NCBI RefSeq assembly: GCF_018736145.1
Contig: NZ_CP059997.1
Span: forward strand, 4,773,501-4,837,500
Direction of reading: 5' to 3'
Length of the DNA stretch: 64,000 nucleotides
From: Amycolatopsis sp. CA-230715
GTDB taxonomy: Bacteria; Actinomycetota; Actinomycetes; Mycobacteriales; Pseudonocardiaceae
How positions within the stretch are numbered: position 1 is the stretch's first letter; every line of letters starts with the position of its first letter. The position numbers and the translations under genes were made by a program. The notes beneath the pieces were generated by a model. It was given only the letters and a program-made list of their open reading frames with translations, did no database searches and had not been told where the DNA came from. Shown piece after piece: positions 36,208 through 44,755 of this stretch.

Positions 36208-36779
36208 CAGTAGTCACCCACGCGTTCAATGGTCAGTATCGAGCCGGGGTCAAGGGTGAGCGTGCCGCCCATGTTGTGGTTGGCCCACATTTCGATGTAG
36301 TCGCTCGTGCCGTTGCACCGGACGGTGGTTTCGTACTCGGCGAGCTGGGAGACAAACCCGGTGGTTTTCGCCGCCGCGCTCCCGTACTTGCTGCCCGTCG
36401 GGATCGACCCGTTGACACGGATCGTGGCGAGTATCCGCTTGTCGTCCGCGGTCGAGCCGACGCCGCCGGGGAACATGATTTGTGCTTTCACCCGGTAGAT
36501 TCCGGCGACCGTCGGAGTTACGCGGGACGAGCCGCCGGGGTGCGTCATGTTGACCTTGGCGAACTCCGCGGTGATGTTCACCGGTGTGTCGGTGGCGCTG
36601 GCGAAACCGCCTTGTGTGCCGGTGGTGTAGCCGTGGAAATACGGCCGGTTGTTCGGCGACGCTTTCACCGTGCCGAGCGCGGTTTCCGTCGCAGTCGCCA
36701 GCGCCTGAATCTGGCCGGGCCCGTTCGGCGGGTCGGTCTGCGCCGGGTACGGCAGAGCGAAAATCGGCGTGTTGGGCAT
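36207..36779 (-). CDS. tail fibre or receptor-binding-like protein
   Basis: 190 residues. The start MPNTPIFALPYPAQTDPPNG is typical of actinophage minor tail proteins. The C-terminal half is a beta-sandwich of C1q/TNF-like character (GIYRVKAQIMFPGG, TTVRCNGTSDYIEMWANHNM, GGTLTLDPGSILTIERV). It probably sits at the tail tip and contacts the host surface; inferred from position and fold pattern. Confidence 0.6.
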   Translation of the reverse strand: MPNTPIFALPYPAQTDPPNGPGQIQALATATETALGTVKASPNNRPYFHGYTTGTQGGFASATDTPVNITAEFAKVNMTHPGGSSRVTPTVAGIYRVKAQIMFPGGVGSTADDKRILATIRVNGSIPTGSKYGSAAAKTTGFVSQLAEYETTVRCNGTSDYIEMWANHNMGGTLTLDPGSILTIERVGDY

Positions 36780-36790
36780 GGTTCCTCCTT

Positions 36791-37510
36791 TCAGAACGGG
36801 ATAACGGTCAGCGTCCGGTCTTCGAAACGCGCGTCATACGGCGTGTAACCGGCTTGGGGGTCACGGCGGTATTTCATGGTGAACGTGTTCTGGCCTTCGT
36901 TGAGCCCGTCGGCGGCAGTGAACACAATGGACTGACTACAAGAGGACCAGAGCCCCGCCGAGTGGATCGGATCATCGGCGTGGTTCGGGTCGAAACCACC
37001 TGACGTGAGCGGCGACTTGCCGTACGCCTCGGGGTCGATGGACGACGCCCCAGAAACGAAGGTCGTCGCCCTCGCCCATCCGTTCTGGCAATTCATCGTG
37101 GCGGACATGATCACGAGCGCACGGCGCGCCTTGCTGATGTAGCACGTCACGGTCGGGCCGAACGTGGGCAGGTCGGCGTACGCGCCGCCGGTAGCGGAGT
37201 TGCGCGGCGTCACCGTCTGGGAGCGCAGGCCGAGGGCGGCACCGGCTCCGGGGGCGGCGATCTTGCCGAGGATGAAATACGTTTGCTGGAACCGGAGCAA
37301 CGCGACGACATCCCCGACGCTGAGCAGGATTCCGGGCCCGATCGACAGGCACCGCAGGTTCGTCAGGATCGCGCCGTTCAGGCTCACCGAGTTCACGCCG
37401 GTGGCGTCGTCCCACGACTCCACTACTCCTTGGTGAAAACCGATGTCGGAGTTTCCCGCCGGGGGTGCCATTCCTTCGGTGATCAGTGATGCGATCTCGT
37501 CGCTTCTCAT
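36791..37510 (-). CDS. minor tail protein
   Basis: 239 residues from ATG 37510 (MRSDEIASLITEGMAPPAGN), overlapping the upstream stop (ATGA). The middle has an OB-like beta barrel (VNSVSLNGAILTNLRC; VGDVVALLRFQQTYFILGKI), typical of tail hub or baseplate-associated proteins. The C-terminus is beta-rich. It lies between the DUF5047-like protein and the fibre. Confidence 0.65.
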   Translation of the reverse strand: MRSDEIASLITEGMAPPAGNSDIGFHQGVVESWDDATGVNSVSLNGAILTNLRCLSIGPGILLSVGDVVALLRFQQTYFILGKIAAPGAGAALGLRSQTVTPRNSATGGAYADLPTFGPTVTCYISKARRALVIMSATMNCQNGWARATTFVSGASSIDPEAYGKSPLTSGGFDPNHADDPIHSAGLWSSCSQSIVFTAADGLNEGQNTFTMKYRRDPQAGYTPYDARFEDRTLTVIPF

Positions 37511-38616
37511 GTCAGATACTGCTTTCTCGTTTCGATGGCCATGGGCCCGTCGGCGGTGAGTCCATATTGGATTCGGTCGATGATGTGTGTTTCTGGGTCG
37601 GCGCGGCGGTTGTAGTCGACCGTGATCACGTCGCCGGGTTCGAGTGCGTGGTTCGGGACGGCGCCGAGGGACACGGTGTAGGGCAGGCCGGTGCTCTTCG
37701 CGAGCTGCGCGCGGGCGGCGTTGACGCACTGCTGGTTTGTGGTCATGAACGACGACGAGAAGAACCGCGGTACTCGACCGAACGGACCGTTCCAGTAGGT
37801 GGGGCTGGTTGGGTTGTCGTCGACGACCACGCCGCGCACCGGCGGGAGTTCCCCGGCTGGTTCGCCGGTTGCCACGACGGCGTTGTACACGCCGTCTCGG
37901 GACAGTTCCCGTTTCATCGACACGAGCACGCCGTTACGGCCCTGGTTCACTGTCCACACGGGAGCGTTGGTGGGCAGAGGTGCGTTGCGGACCTGCATTC
38001 GCCCGGCATAGTCGAAGAACAGGCGTTTCCCGTAGGCGGCGGCGAGGTCTCGAACGAACTTCAACCGGTCCTCGTCCACTGTGTACGGCCACCCGATCGG
38101 CTTGGTTTTCATGGCGGGGTCGTCGTAGACCGACACGAGGTTGGGCACCACTTGGCCCACGAGGTAGTCGAAAACGCTCGCTAGGGTGGCGCCTGCGCCG
38201 AACTGGATCGGGGCGGGGTTGCGGCCGTCGCGGATGTTCGCCGACCGGTCGGACCCCGTGATGCGGATAGGGCCGTTCGGCGTCCGGTCCTGCTCGACCG
38301 AGTCGATACGGAAGTAACCGAGCCCGACGTATTCCTTCGTGCCGGTGCCGTACTCGACGCCACTTTCCACGTAGATCTCCTGCCCGTACGGGGTGCCGAG
38401 CGCGGCCGCCGTGGCGGGCCAGTCGTAGAGCGTGGTGAGGTCGAGCGTCGCGTTCACGTCGGCGTCGAGCTGCGCGGTCACGTCGCCGCCGAGTATCGGA
38501 ATCTCGACACCGGTCGGGTTCACGCCGAACTGTCCAGGTTGGACAATCCGCGCACGGGAGACCGCTTTGTGCGAGCCGCGCACGGTCGACAGGTAGGAGT
38601 CGGTGACCGGTCTCAC
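37507..38616 (-). CDS. minor tail protein, DUF5047-like
   Basis: 369 residues from a GTG overlapping the upstream stop. The N-terminus VRPVTDSYLSTVRGSHKAVS then ARIV is typical of DUF5047 tail proteins. The body GYFRIDSVEQDRTPNGPIRI and WTVNQGRNGVLVSMKRELSR matches a hub/baseplate-type fold. Probably part of the distal tail. Confidence 0.7.
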   Translation of the reverse strand: MRPVTDSYLSTVRGSHKAVSRARIVQPGQFGVNPTGVEIPILGGDVTAQLDADVNATLDLTTLYDWPATAAALGTPYGQEIYVESGVEYGTGTKEYVGLGYFRIDSVEQDRTPNGPIRITGSDRSANIRDGRNPAPIQFGAGATLASVFDYLVGQVVPNLVSVYDDPAMKTKPIGWPYTVDEDRLKFVRDLAAAYGKRLFFDYAGRMQVRNAPLPTNAPVWTVNQGRNGVLVSMKRELSRDGVYNAVVATGEPAGELPPVRGVVVDDNPTSPTYWNGPFGRVPRFFSSSFMTTNQQCVNAARAQLAKSTGLPYTVSLGAVPNHALEPGDVITVDYNRRADPETHIIDRIQYGLTADGPMAIETRKQYLT

Positions 38617-40010
38617 GGCACGATCACCTCACCCGGCACGAGCTTTTGTTGCAGGTTCGCCCAGGTGCTCACCGCGGCCTGTACGTCGGCCCACGTGGCG
38701 TAGTTCTTCGGCACGTCGGCCCACAAGAGCGTGTCGCCGAGCACCGTCGGGCCGGGCGCGGCAACCTCGGTCAGCGGCAGGTCGAAGAACCGGCGGCGGG
38801 CGCGCTTGCTGTGCCGCGACATGCTGATGTCACCGACGACGGCGTAGAGCGGTCCGGGCACCGGGCAGTCCGGGCCCGGCGGCTGGAGGAAGAGCACGTC
38901 TCCGGTCGCCAGCCGGGAATCCATGTCTCCGGCGGCCGCGAGGTCTCCGGTAGTTATGGTGAGGGTGAACCGGCGCGAGCCCTGCACATCGGTCACCGCC
39001 ACCGGCATCGTGCGCCCGACCACCTCGTGCACGGCGGTCCGGGCCGGGCGGGTGATGTCCGACCAGTCCGTGACCGTGACGGGTGTATTGACGGCCGGAC
39101 GGCTCGGGTTCTTCAGCCACACCGTGCTCGGGGCAGGGGTGATGCTCGTCGACTCGCGGGTGAGGTACGGGAGCTGCCCGTAGGTGAGCACCAGAGACCG
39201 GCTGATCGCGGTTGCGTCCGAGGACAGGGCGATGGTGCCGGTGTTGTAGCTGGTGTTCCCGGCGACGTTCTGGGTGTAGCCGAACGCCGACGCGCCGCCG
39301 CCGAGCGCGGATGAGACCGCCAGCACGCGGCCGGTCACGATGGGCGGGGTATCGCCGGTTACTGTCGCCTGTTTCCACGCGAGAATGACGGCGAGGCGCG
39401 CGTCTGGTCCACAGTAGAACGGCGGGTAGCCGATACCGGCCCCGGCGCCGGACGCCTGCCCGACCCCGGAGAGTACCGATCCGGTGTTGCGGAACGCGGC
39501 TATCTGGCCGGTGGTGATGTCGCCCGCCGAGCCGCCGGTGAACGTCACCGTTGGCGCGGTCAGGCCGGGGGTGTAGCGGCAGGCGAAAACGAACAGGTTC
39601 CCGTACGTGGTGACCGTCGTCCATCCGGTGGGCGCGACCGCGGTTCCGGCCGCCGGGTTGCGGATGGTGGCGAGCAACAGCAACAGGTCACCGTCGAGCA
39701 GCGTCGAGGCCGGGAGCGCGGGACTGACCGGTGCGTTGTCCGCGGTCGACGGGGTGCCGTTGCCGACGAACGACGGCAGCGCGGTATCCACGTAGGACAC
39801 CCGGTACTGGTTCGGCACTCCGGCGGCGAACTCGTAGTCGTCGAGGTTGCCGTTCCCGGCGCTGAGCGGCACCGTGGCGCCGCCGCGCACGGTGGCCCAG
39901 TTGATCCCGTCGGTAGACCGTTCGACGGTCGCGTAGTCGGCGTCAGCGGGCGCTCCGGTGAGCGCCAGGCGGACGCGCGCGAGGTCGTCGGCGTAGGTGG
40001 CGGTGATCAT
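38613..40010 (-). CDS. minor tail protein
   Basis: 465 residues, MITATYADDLARVRLALTGA. Residues 25-75 look Ig-like (TVERSTDGINWATVRGGATV). The middle is a beta-rich jelly-roll-like region with GWTTVTTYGNLFVFACRYTP and FRNTGSVLSG. The C-terminus ends WADVQAAVSTWANLQQKLVP. It probably belongs to the distal tail, just after the tape measure gene as in other siphoviruses. Confidence 0.65.
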   Translation of the reverse strand: MITATYADDLARVRLALTGAPADADYATVERSTDGINWATVRGGATVPLSAGNGNLDDYEFAAGVPNQYRVSYVDTALPSFVGNGTPSTADNAPVSPALPASTLLDGDLLLLLATIRNPAAGTAVAPTGWTTVTTYGNLFVFACRYTPGLTAPTVTFTGGSAGDITTGQIAAFRNTGSVLSGVGQASGAGAGIGYPPFYCGPDARLAVILAWKQATVTGDTPPIVTGRVLAVSSALGGGASAFGYTQNVAGNTSYNTGTIALSSDATAISRSLVLTYGQLPYLTRESTSITPAPSTVWLKNPSRPAVNTPVTVTDWSDITRPARTAVHEVVGRTMPVAVTDVQGSRRFTLTITTGDLAAAGDMDSRLATGDVLFLQPPGPDCPVPGPLYAVVGDISMSRHSKRARRRFFDLPLTEVAAPGPTVLGDTLLWADVPKNYATWADVQAAVSTWANLQQKLVPGEVIVP

Positions 40011-41944
40011 GCGGTGCCCCCGGCGAGAACGGCGCGGCGGGTGGCGCGGTTGGACTCGCGCACCACGACCCGCACAAGATCGGTGAGTTCGCGGTCTCCG
40101 ATGTACACGTGCACCTCCGGGGCCGTGGCGGCGCCGAGCGCGGCCGCCGTCGTGTTCGCGTTCGTCACTCGCCCGGTGCGGCCGGGGGTGAACAGCTCGG
40201 GGCCGCGCTCACCGACCAAATAGGACTGTCCGGCGGTCGCGGTGCCACCTCGCGCCAGGTGCGGGATGTCTGGTATTTTGGGAATGCCAACAATTCCGGT
40301 CACGTCATTGACGCCGTGTACCAAGCTGTTGATCCGGTCAATAACCCAGTTTATTGCACCTTTCAGTCCGCGCCCGATTCCGTCCCAGATTGTTTCAAGG
40401 AAATTTCCGACACCTCGGAAAACGCTTTTGATGAAATCCCCGGCGGAGTTCCAGGCGTCGCGGATCATGCCGACCAATCGGTCGACTTGCAACCAAATTC
40501 CGTCCCACACGTCCGCGAAAAATCGGCCAACGGCGGCTAGCGCATCCTTGATCGCATTCCAAATTCCGATGAAAAAGTCTCGAAATTCTGCGCTCTTGTT
40601 CCATAAGGTCACGAACGCGGCGACGAGCCCGGCGAGCAGTCCGATAACGAGGACGACGGGATTTGCTGCTAGCGCGGCGTTCCAGGCCCATTGAGCGATG
40701 GTGGCGGCTTCCTGAATGACTTTCCAGGCGGCGAACGCGGCGTTCAGCACGCCGAGGCCGGCGGCGAGCGCGCCCACCGCGATCACGACCGGCCCGAGCC
40801 AAGACATGTTCTGTTGCAAGAAGTTCGCGACCGCGAGCAGGATCGGGGCCAAGATTCGGAGCGCGGCGGCGAGCACGGTTCCGGCCATTGTGGCCAGTTG
40901 CGCGAACGCGGCCGCCAAGGGCGGGATGATCGGTGCTATCGCGCGAAGTCCGGCGTTGAGTACCTGACCGACGGCGCCGGAGACGGCGGCGAGAGCGTCG
41001 CCGACAGCGCGGATAGCTTGCTGTCCGGCGGCCGAGCTGGTGAACGCCTGAACGGTCGCGAGGATCGTGCCGAGCCCGCCGGAGAGGCCGCCGAGATCCG
41101 ACGCCAGAAGGCCACTGATCACGTCGTGAAGGATCGAAAAGGCTTGTCCGGCCATATCGCCGAGCGTGTGAAAAAGGGTTAGGGCGTTCTGGATCCACTG
41201 TGCCAACCGACCATCGTTCGCGGCGGCGTCGATGAACGCGCGGAACCGCTCACCGGCGGCGCCGAACCCTGCCGTCATCTGCGCGAGGATCGGCATAGCA
41301 ACCGAACCGATGCGGATCAAGGCAACGATGACCGGTGCGAGAAACGCCCCGATGTTGCGGATTATCGTTGCCATGCCACCGAAAACGCCGTTGAGTTGCT
41401 GAGCGGCGCCGCTGGTCTTGACCAGCTCGGTGACGCGCGAGAACGCCTGTCCCATCGCGGTCGCGATCTGCTGGAGACCGCCGGACAGTTGCGGCAGAAC
41501 GGTTTTCAGGCTGTTGACGCCCGGCAGTAGCGCCTTCTCGAAGGCGCCCGAGACTTGCGCCTTGAGGGTGTCCGTTGTGGACCGCAGCCCCTCGAACGCG
41601 CGTTTCGCGCCGTCGGCGCCGAGCTTCACCGCGGCTATCGCACCGGCGGCGCCGAGCATCCCGGCGACGAACAGCGGCGCCGCGCCCGCCGAGTTCGCCA
41701 GCATCGCGCCAACGGACACCAGGGACGAGAACACCGTGGCGACGAGTGCGCCCTTCTGCGCCAGCGACGCCATACCAGCCGCGCCCGCCGCGTAGAGCGA
41801 CGTGGCGGCCGCGACGACCTTGCCGTGCCGCTCGAACTTGTCGCGGAACTCGTCGACGGCGGCCGCACCAGCCTTCGCGGCGGCCACGAGCTTGGCGGCC
41901 GTGCCGGTGAACCGGATACGGATCGTGCGCTCCCCGGCGGCCAT
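40007..41944 (-). CDS. tail tape measure protein
   Basis: 645 residues from ATG 41944 (MAAGERTIRIRFTGTAAKLV), overlapping the upstream stop. N-terminal helices are Ala/Lys-rich (AAAKAGAAAVDEFRDKFERH). Long hydrophobic helices follow in the middle (GSVAMPILAQMTAGFGAAGE; VVIAVGALAAGLGVLNAAFA). Phe/Trp-rich repeats lie near residues 510-590 (FRDFFIGIWNAIKDALAAVG, WDGIWLQVDRLVGMI). The C-terminal end reads ARGGTATAGQSYLVGERGPE, a common tape measure tail motif. It sets tail length, about 95 nm by the usual 0.15 nm per residue. The largest tail gene, in the expected place. Confidence 0.9.
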   Translation of the reverse strand: MAAGERTIRIRFTGTAAKLVAAAKAGAAAVDEFRDKFERHGKVVAAATSLYAAGAAGMASLAQKGALVATVFSSLVSVGAMLANSAGAAPLFVAGMLGAAGAIAAVKLGADGAKRAFEGLRSTTDTLKAQVSGAFEKALLPGVNSLKTVLPQLSGGLQQIATAMGQAFSRVTELVKTSGAAQQLNGVFGGMATIIRNIGAFLAPVIVALIRIGSVAMPILAQMTAGFGAAGERFRAFIDAAANDGRLAQWIQNALTLFHTLGDMAGQAFSILHDVISGLLASDLGGLSGGLGTILATVQAFTSSAAGQQAIRAVGDALAAVSGAVGQVLNAGLRAIAPIIPPLAAAFAQLATMAGTVLAAALRILAPILLAVANFLQQNMSWLGPVVIAVGALAAGLGVLNAAFAAWKVIQEAATIAQWAWNAALAANPVVLVIGLLAGLVAAFVTLWNKSAEFRDFFIGIWNAIKDALAAVGRFFADVWDGIWLQVDRLVGMIRDAWNSAGDFIKSVFRGVGNFLETIWDGIGRGLKGAINWVIDRINSLVHGVNDVTGIVGIPKIPDIPHLARGGTATAGQSYLVGERGPELFTPGRTGRVTNANTTAAALGAATAPEVHVYIGDRELTDLVRVVVRESNRATRRAVLAGGTA

Positions 41945-42444
41945 CAGGCACCACCGCCGGTGGCGAACCGCTGCACGATCTCGTCCGCGGCGCGGTTCCA
42001 CTCGCGGCTGATGGTGCCCGCTTCGTGCTCGACGAGCGGGAAGAACCAGTACGCCTGTGTTCCGCGGTGGGGCCGGTACTGGCGGCCGTGGCTCGCGCGG
42101 TACCGGGTGCGGTTGTACCACCCGGATGCGCCGTTCATCCCGAACACCGACCCGAACAGGACACCGTAGGCGGGCTGGCGGAAGCGGCCGACGCGCCGGG
42201 TTCCGCCCACCTGCACGACCGGCACCCGGTCCCGCGCCGCGCGCACCGTCGGCGCCAGCAACCGCCCTTGCGGCCCGCCGTTCGTTGTGGCGTCCGCCTT
42301 GGCCTTGACCGCGAGCGCTTTCGCGAGCCGCTGGGACGCGTCGCGGAGTTCGTTGTTCGCGTCCTTGGGCAGCCCGCGGAACGCTCGCAGCGTCTCGCGG
42401 GCACCGTCGAGGCGCATGTGGACCGTCAAGGTCTGCTTGGCCAC
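41944..42444 (-). CDS. HK97 gp10-like tail component
   Basis: 166 residues, MAKQTLTVHMRLDGARETLR. The pattern LRDASQRLAKALAVKAKADA with a basic, aromatic-rich second half (GWYNRTRYRASHGRQYRPHR; YWFFPLVEHEAGTISREW) suggests an HK97-gp10-type tail completion or neck protein. Its place between the chaperones and the tape measure gene is unusual, as gp10-like genes normally precede the major tail gene. Confidence 0.6.
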   Translation of the reverse strand: MAKQTLTVHMRLDGARETLRAFRGLPKDANNELRDASQRLAKALAVKAKADATTNGGPQGRLLAPTVRAARDRVPVVQVGGTRRVGRFRQPAYGVLFGSVFGMNGASGWYNRTRYRASHGRQYRPHRGTQAYWFFPLVEHEAGTISREWNRAADEIVQRFATGGGA

Positions 42445-42460
42445 CTACGCCTCCCTCGGA

Positions 42461-42655
42461 TCACCCGGACAACTGGACGCCCTGATAGGGCGAGCCCTGC
42501 CCCGGCTCCGAGGGCCTTCCGTTCGCTTTCTTGTCTTGCTCGTCGAGGATCTGCACAGCCGTCGCGATCGCGGCGGCACCCTCGTCGGCCCACACGCTCG
42601 GCGGGATGCCGGTGGACACGGCGAGGGCCACCAGGGTGCGGGCTAGCGATCCTCG
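42461..42655 (-). CDS. tail assembly chaperone, frameshift extension (GT-like)
   Basis: An open frame in the -1 register relative to the upstream chaperone gene, overlapping its end. It encodes LARTLVALAVSTGIPPSVWA, then DEGAAAIATAVQILDEQDKK. It has no good start of its own. By analogy with lambda G/GT and its actinophage equivalents it is probably made as an extension of the 42643-42921 protein. A GGGGAC-containing stretch precedes the overlap, but no perfect slippery heptamer is seen; start by GTG near 42630 is an alternative. Confidence 0.55.
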   Translation of the reverse strand, partial: RGSLARTLVALAVSTGIPPSVWADEGAAAIATAVQILDEQDKKANGRPSEPGQGSPYQGVQLSG

Positions 42656-42921
42656 CTCGTAGGGTCCGCGTCGTCGTCCCCGATCGGGACCACGTCGTAG
42701 TCCCGTTCGAACTCGGCGAGGTCCACACCGTCGACGACGCCGACCCGCTTCGCGGCGAACCACGCGATTTTGTACATCGCGGCCAGGGTCAGCCCGGAGC
42801 CGTCCTGGAAGTCGCCGAACTTCGCGCCCTTCGTGGTCTTCTCCCACATCAGCACGTCACGCGCCGTAGCGTCCACTGTGGACTTGTGGCCGTCGTCGGT
42901 CGTCAGCTCGAACGTGATCAT
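42643..42921 (-). CDS. tail assembly chaperone (G-like)
   Basis: 92 residues: MITFELTTDDGHKSTVDATA, WEKTTKGAKFGDFQDGSGLT, MYKIAWFAAKRVGVVDGVDL, and an acidic end IGDDDADPTSEDR. The fold pattern and place between the major tail and tape measure genes fit a siphovirus chaperone. It chaperones the tape measure protein during tail assembly and is not in the virion. It overlaps the upstream gene by 4 bp (ATGA). Confidence 0.65.
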   Translation of the reverse strand: MITFELTTDDGHKSTVDATARDVLMWEKTTKGAKFGDFQDGSGLTLAAMYKIAWFAAKRVGVVDGVDLAEFERDYDVVPIGDDDADPTSEDR

Positions 42922-43271
42922 GGGATGTGCACCACCGCTCTGGTTACGGACGTGATGGCCGAGTAGTCGACCAGGGCGCGCCCTGCATTGGGGTCGCCGA
43001 CCGGTTGCCGGTAGGCGGTCGAATTGAGGGGAATCAACTTCGGGGTGGTGCCGACGGGCACCGTCACCGCGCGGTCGGCGACGGGCAAGTCGCCGTCGAC
43101 GACGCCGGGGGTCTGCACGGTGACCGTGACCGGTCCCGAGCCGCCGTTGATCACGGACAGGAACACCCCCGAGCCGACATCGGCGATATCCCCGTCGGCG
43201 GTCGGCGAGGTGTGCACCGGAGCGAGCCCGGCACGCAACACGTCCTGTGTGGACACTGATGCGCGAGCCAT
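42918..43271 (-). CDS. hypothetical structural protein
   Basis: 117 residues, MARASVSTQDVLRAGLAPVH. One beta-rich domain (GVFLSVINGGSGPVTVTVQT; AVTVPVGTTPKLIPLNSTAY), probably an Ig-like or decoration fold. It sits directly after the major tail gene (1-bp overlap), so it may decorate the tail tube. The same pattern also occurs in head decoration proteins. Confidence 0.5.
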   Translation of the reverse strand: MARASVSTQDVLRAGLAPVHTSPTADGDIADVGSGVFLSVINGGSGPVTVTVQTPGVVDGDLPVADRAVTVPVGTTPKLIPLNSTAYRQPVGDPNAGRALVDYSAITSVTRAVVHIP

Positions 43272-43699
43272 CAGGACACCCTTTCGTATTTCAGCGTGCC
43301 ATCCGCGACGTTGCCGAGAACCTGAAGGGTTACTTCGGTCATCTCGGTTTCACGCACGTCGCCACCGGCGGGCGCCGGTTTGATCAGGAGCTTTCCGGTC
43401 CACCGGACATGTTCGCCGGGAATGTCCGGGTGGTGATCAAGAACGAACTCGGCCTCTTCGTTCGGGTGCGACCACAGGTAGTCCGAGATCCCGCCGGAAC
43501 GCCAGTCAGAGAAGAATTTCAGTTCCAAGCTGGGTTCGTCGTCGGTCTCTTCCACGAACGTCCCGTTTGGACAGTAGGTGTACTGCCGGTCGCCGTCATC
43601 GCTACCGGGGTCCATCGTCCAACTGTTCAACTGGCACTCGAACGAGGTTCCGCCGATCGTGAACGTAATGAGCTTGAGTCGCCGGTGGTTGACTCCCAT
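43271..43699 (-). CDS. major tail protein
   Basis: 142 residues, MGVNHRRLKLITFTIGGTSF. A tube-type beta-sandwich: FECQLNSWTMDPGSDD, YTYCPNGTFVEETDDEPSLE, DHHPDIPGEHVRWTGKLLI, MTEVTLQVLG. Size and place (between terminator-like and chaperone genes) fit the tail tube protein. It polymerises around the tape measure. Confidence 0.65.
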   Translation of the reverse strand: MGVNHRRLKLITFTIGGTSFECQLNSWTMDPGSDDGDRQYTYCPNGTFVEETDDEPSLELKFFSDWRSGGISDYLWSHPNEEAEFVLDHHPDIPGEHVRWTGKLLIKPAPAGGDVRETEMTEVTLQVLGNVADGTLKYERVS

Positions 43700-43713
43700 G
43701 AAGACAACTCCTT

Positions 43714-44094
43714 TCAGGACAAGGGAAATTCGGCGGTGAACACGTACGCGGGAAGGTCACGGCCGCCAGCGGTGTAGAAACCGGGGTCCGCGGCTTCCAC
43801 GGTCGCGCGGGTGACTTTCTCGATCGCGGCGCCGACGAGCGGCCCGTACCGCAGTAGCTCGCTCACTGTCTTGTCGGGGTCGAGGTTCGCCACGAGGAAA
43901 ATCGGAAAGCTCGCGGCGCTCGGCGGGGTCGTGTCGTTGCCGTAGCCGTGGTATCCCGACCATTCCAGTCGCGGGACGCCGACGACGACGCCGGGCGGCT
44001 CGAAGTCGGCGCCGAGCTGCGCCAGGCGCAGCCCGGTTACCGACGTGAGCGCGGCGGCGAGTTCGTCGAGCGCGGCCGCCGGAGTGGTGCTCAT
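43714..44094 (-). CDS. tail terminator-like neck protein
   Basis: 126 residues, MSTTPAAALDELAAALTSVT. A mixed fold with PPGVVVGVPRLEWSGYHGYG, then PIFLVANLDPDKTVSELLRY, and C-terminal AYVFTAEFPLS matches the general pattern of tail terminators (lambda gpU-like). Position just before the major tail protein supports this. It overlaps the connector gene by 4 bp. Confidence 0.55.
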   Translation of the reverse strand: MSTTPAAALDELAAALTSVTGLRLAQLGADFEPPGVVVGVPRLEWSGYHGYGNDTTPPSAASFPIFLVANLDPDKTVSELLRYGPLVGAAIEKVTRATVEAADPGFYTAGGRDLPAYVFTAEFPLS

Positions 44095-44450
44095 CCGATC
44101 ACCGCCACGGCGAACCGCCCGATCCGAAGTAGACGGTCAATGTCGGCGTCCCCGCTCGTGACGCGCGCGGCGCCGCCGAGATCACCGCCCATGTTCAGCA
44201 TGCCGTCGGGGGACGCCTGCCGGGTGATCCACCGACCGGCGAGCCGGAGCGTGCCGAGCACGAGGTCTGCCGTCGGCGCGGGCAGGGTCGACAGCGGGTC
44301 GTCGGCGTAGTTGAACCGCGGTCGATGCAGCTCGACGAAAGCTACGGCGGCGTCGAGGCAGCGTGTGTACCGCTCGTCGTCGCGGGTGTCGTCGAGCGGC
44401 ACCTTGCGGTCGTTCTTGAGCTGCGCCAGCGTCGGCGGCCAAGTGCTCAC
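44091..44450 (-). CDS. head-tail connector
   Basis: 119 residues from a GTG at 44450 (VSTWPPTLAQLKNDRKVPLD). It is helical with the connector-like pattern RYTRCLDAAVAFVELHRP, then APTADLVLGTLRLAGRWITR and IDRLLRIGRFAVAVIG, resembling HK97 gp6-type head completion proteins. It is coupled (GTGA) to the gene upstream. Confidence 0.65.
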   Translation of the reverse strand: MSTWPPTLAQLKNDRKVPLDDTRDDERYTRCLDAAVAFVELHRPRFNYADDPLSTLPAPTADLVLGTLRLAGRWITRQASPDGMLNMGGDLGGAARVTSGDADIDRLLRIGRFAVAVIG

Positions 44451-44755
44451 TGCTCGGCGCTCCCGCCCGTGTCCAGCTCGGGCCCGTGCTCCCCGACGAT
44501 GACGGTGGCCGGGGCGTCGTCGAGCACCCAGCCGCGTTCGGTGAGCCGGTAGCCGCCAGCACGGCGGGTGTAGTCCGTCGTGGTGTCGGTGCCGTCCACG
44601 GCGGCTCGCGCGCGCTCGGCGGCCGCGCGCTCGTCGACGGGCTCGGGGTCGTCGACGAGCTGGCGGTTCGCCGGGTGCTCGTCGACGGCGGGCGGCTCGG
44701 GCACCGGCTGCGGCCGCTGCTGGCTTGGCCTGCCGGGTTTGCGGGGCGCGGACAT
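44447..44755 (-). CDS. small hypothetical head protein
   Basis: 102 residues, MSAPRKPGRPSQQRPQPVPE. Proline- and Glu-rich in the first half; the second half (YTRRAGGYRLTERGWVLDD, then PATVIVGEHGPELDTGG) is compact. Between capsid and connector, coupled to both by 4-bp overlaps. Possibly a head accessory protein. Confidence 0.5.
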   Translation of the reverse strand: MSAPRKPGRPSQQRPQPVPEPPAVDEHPANRQLVDDPEPVDERAAAERARAAVDGTDTTTDYTRRAGGYRLTERGWVLDDAPATVIVGEHGPELDTGGSAEQ

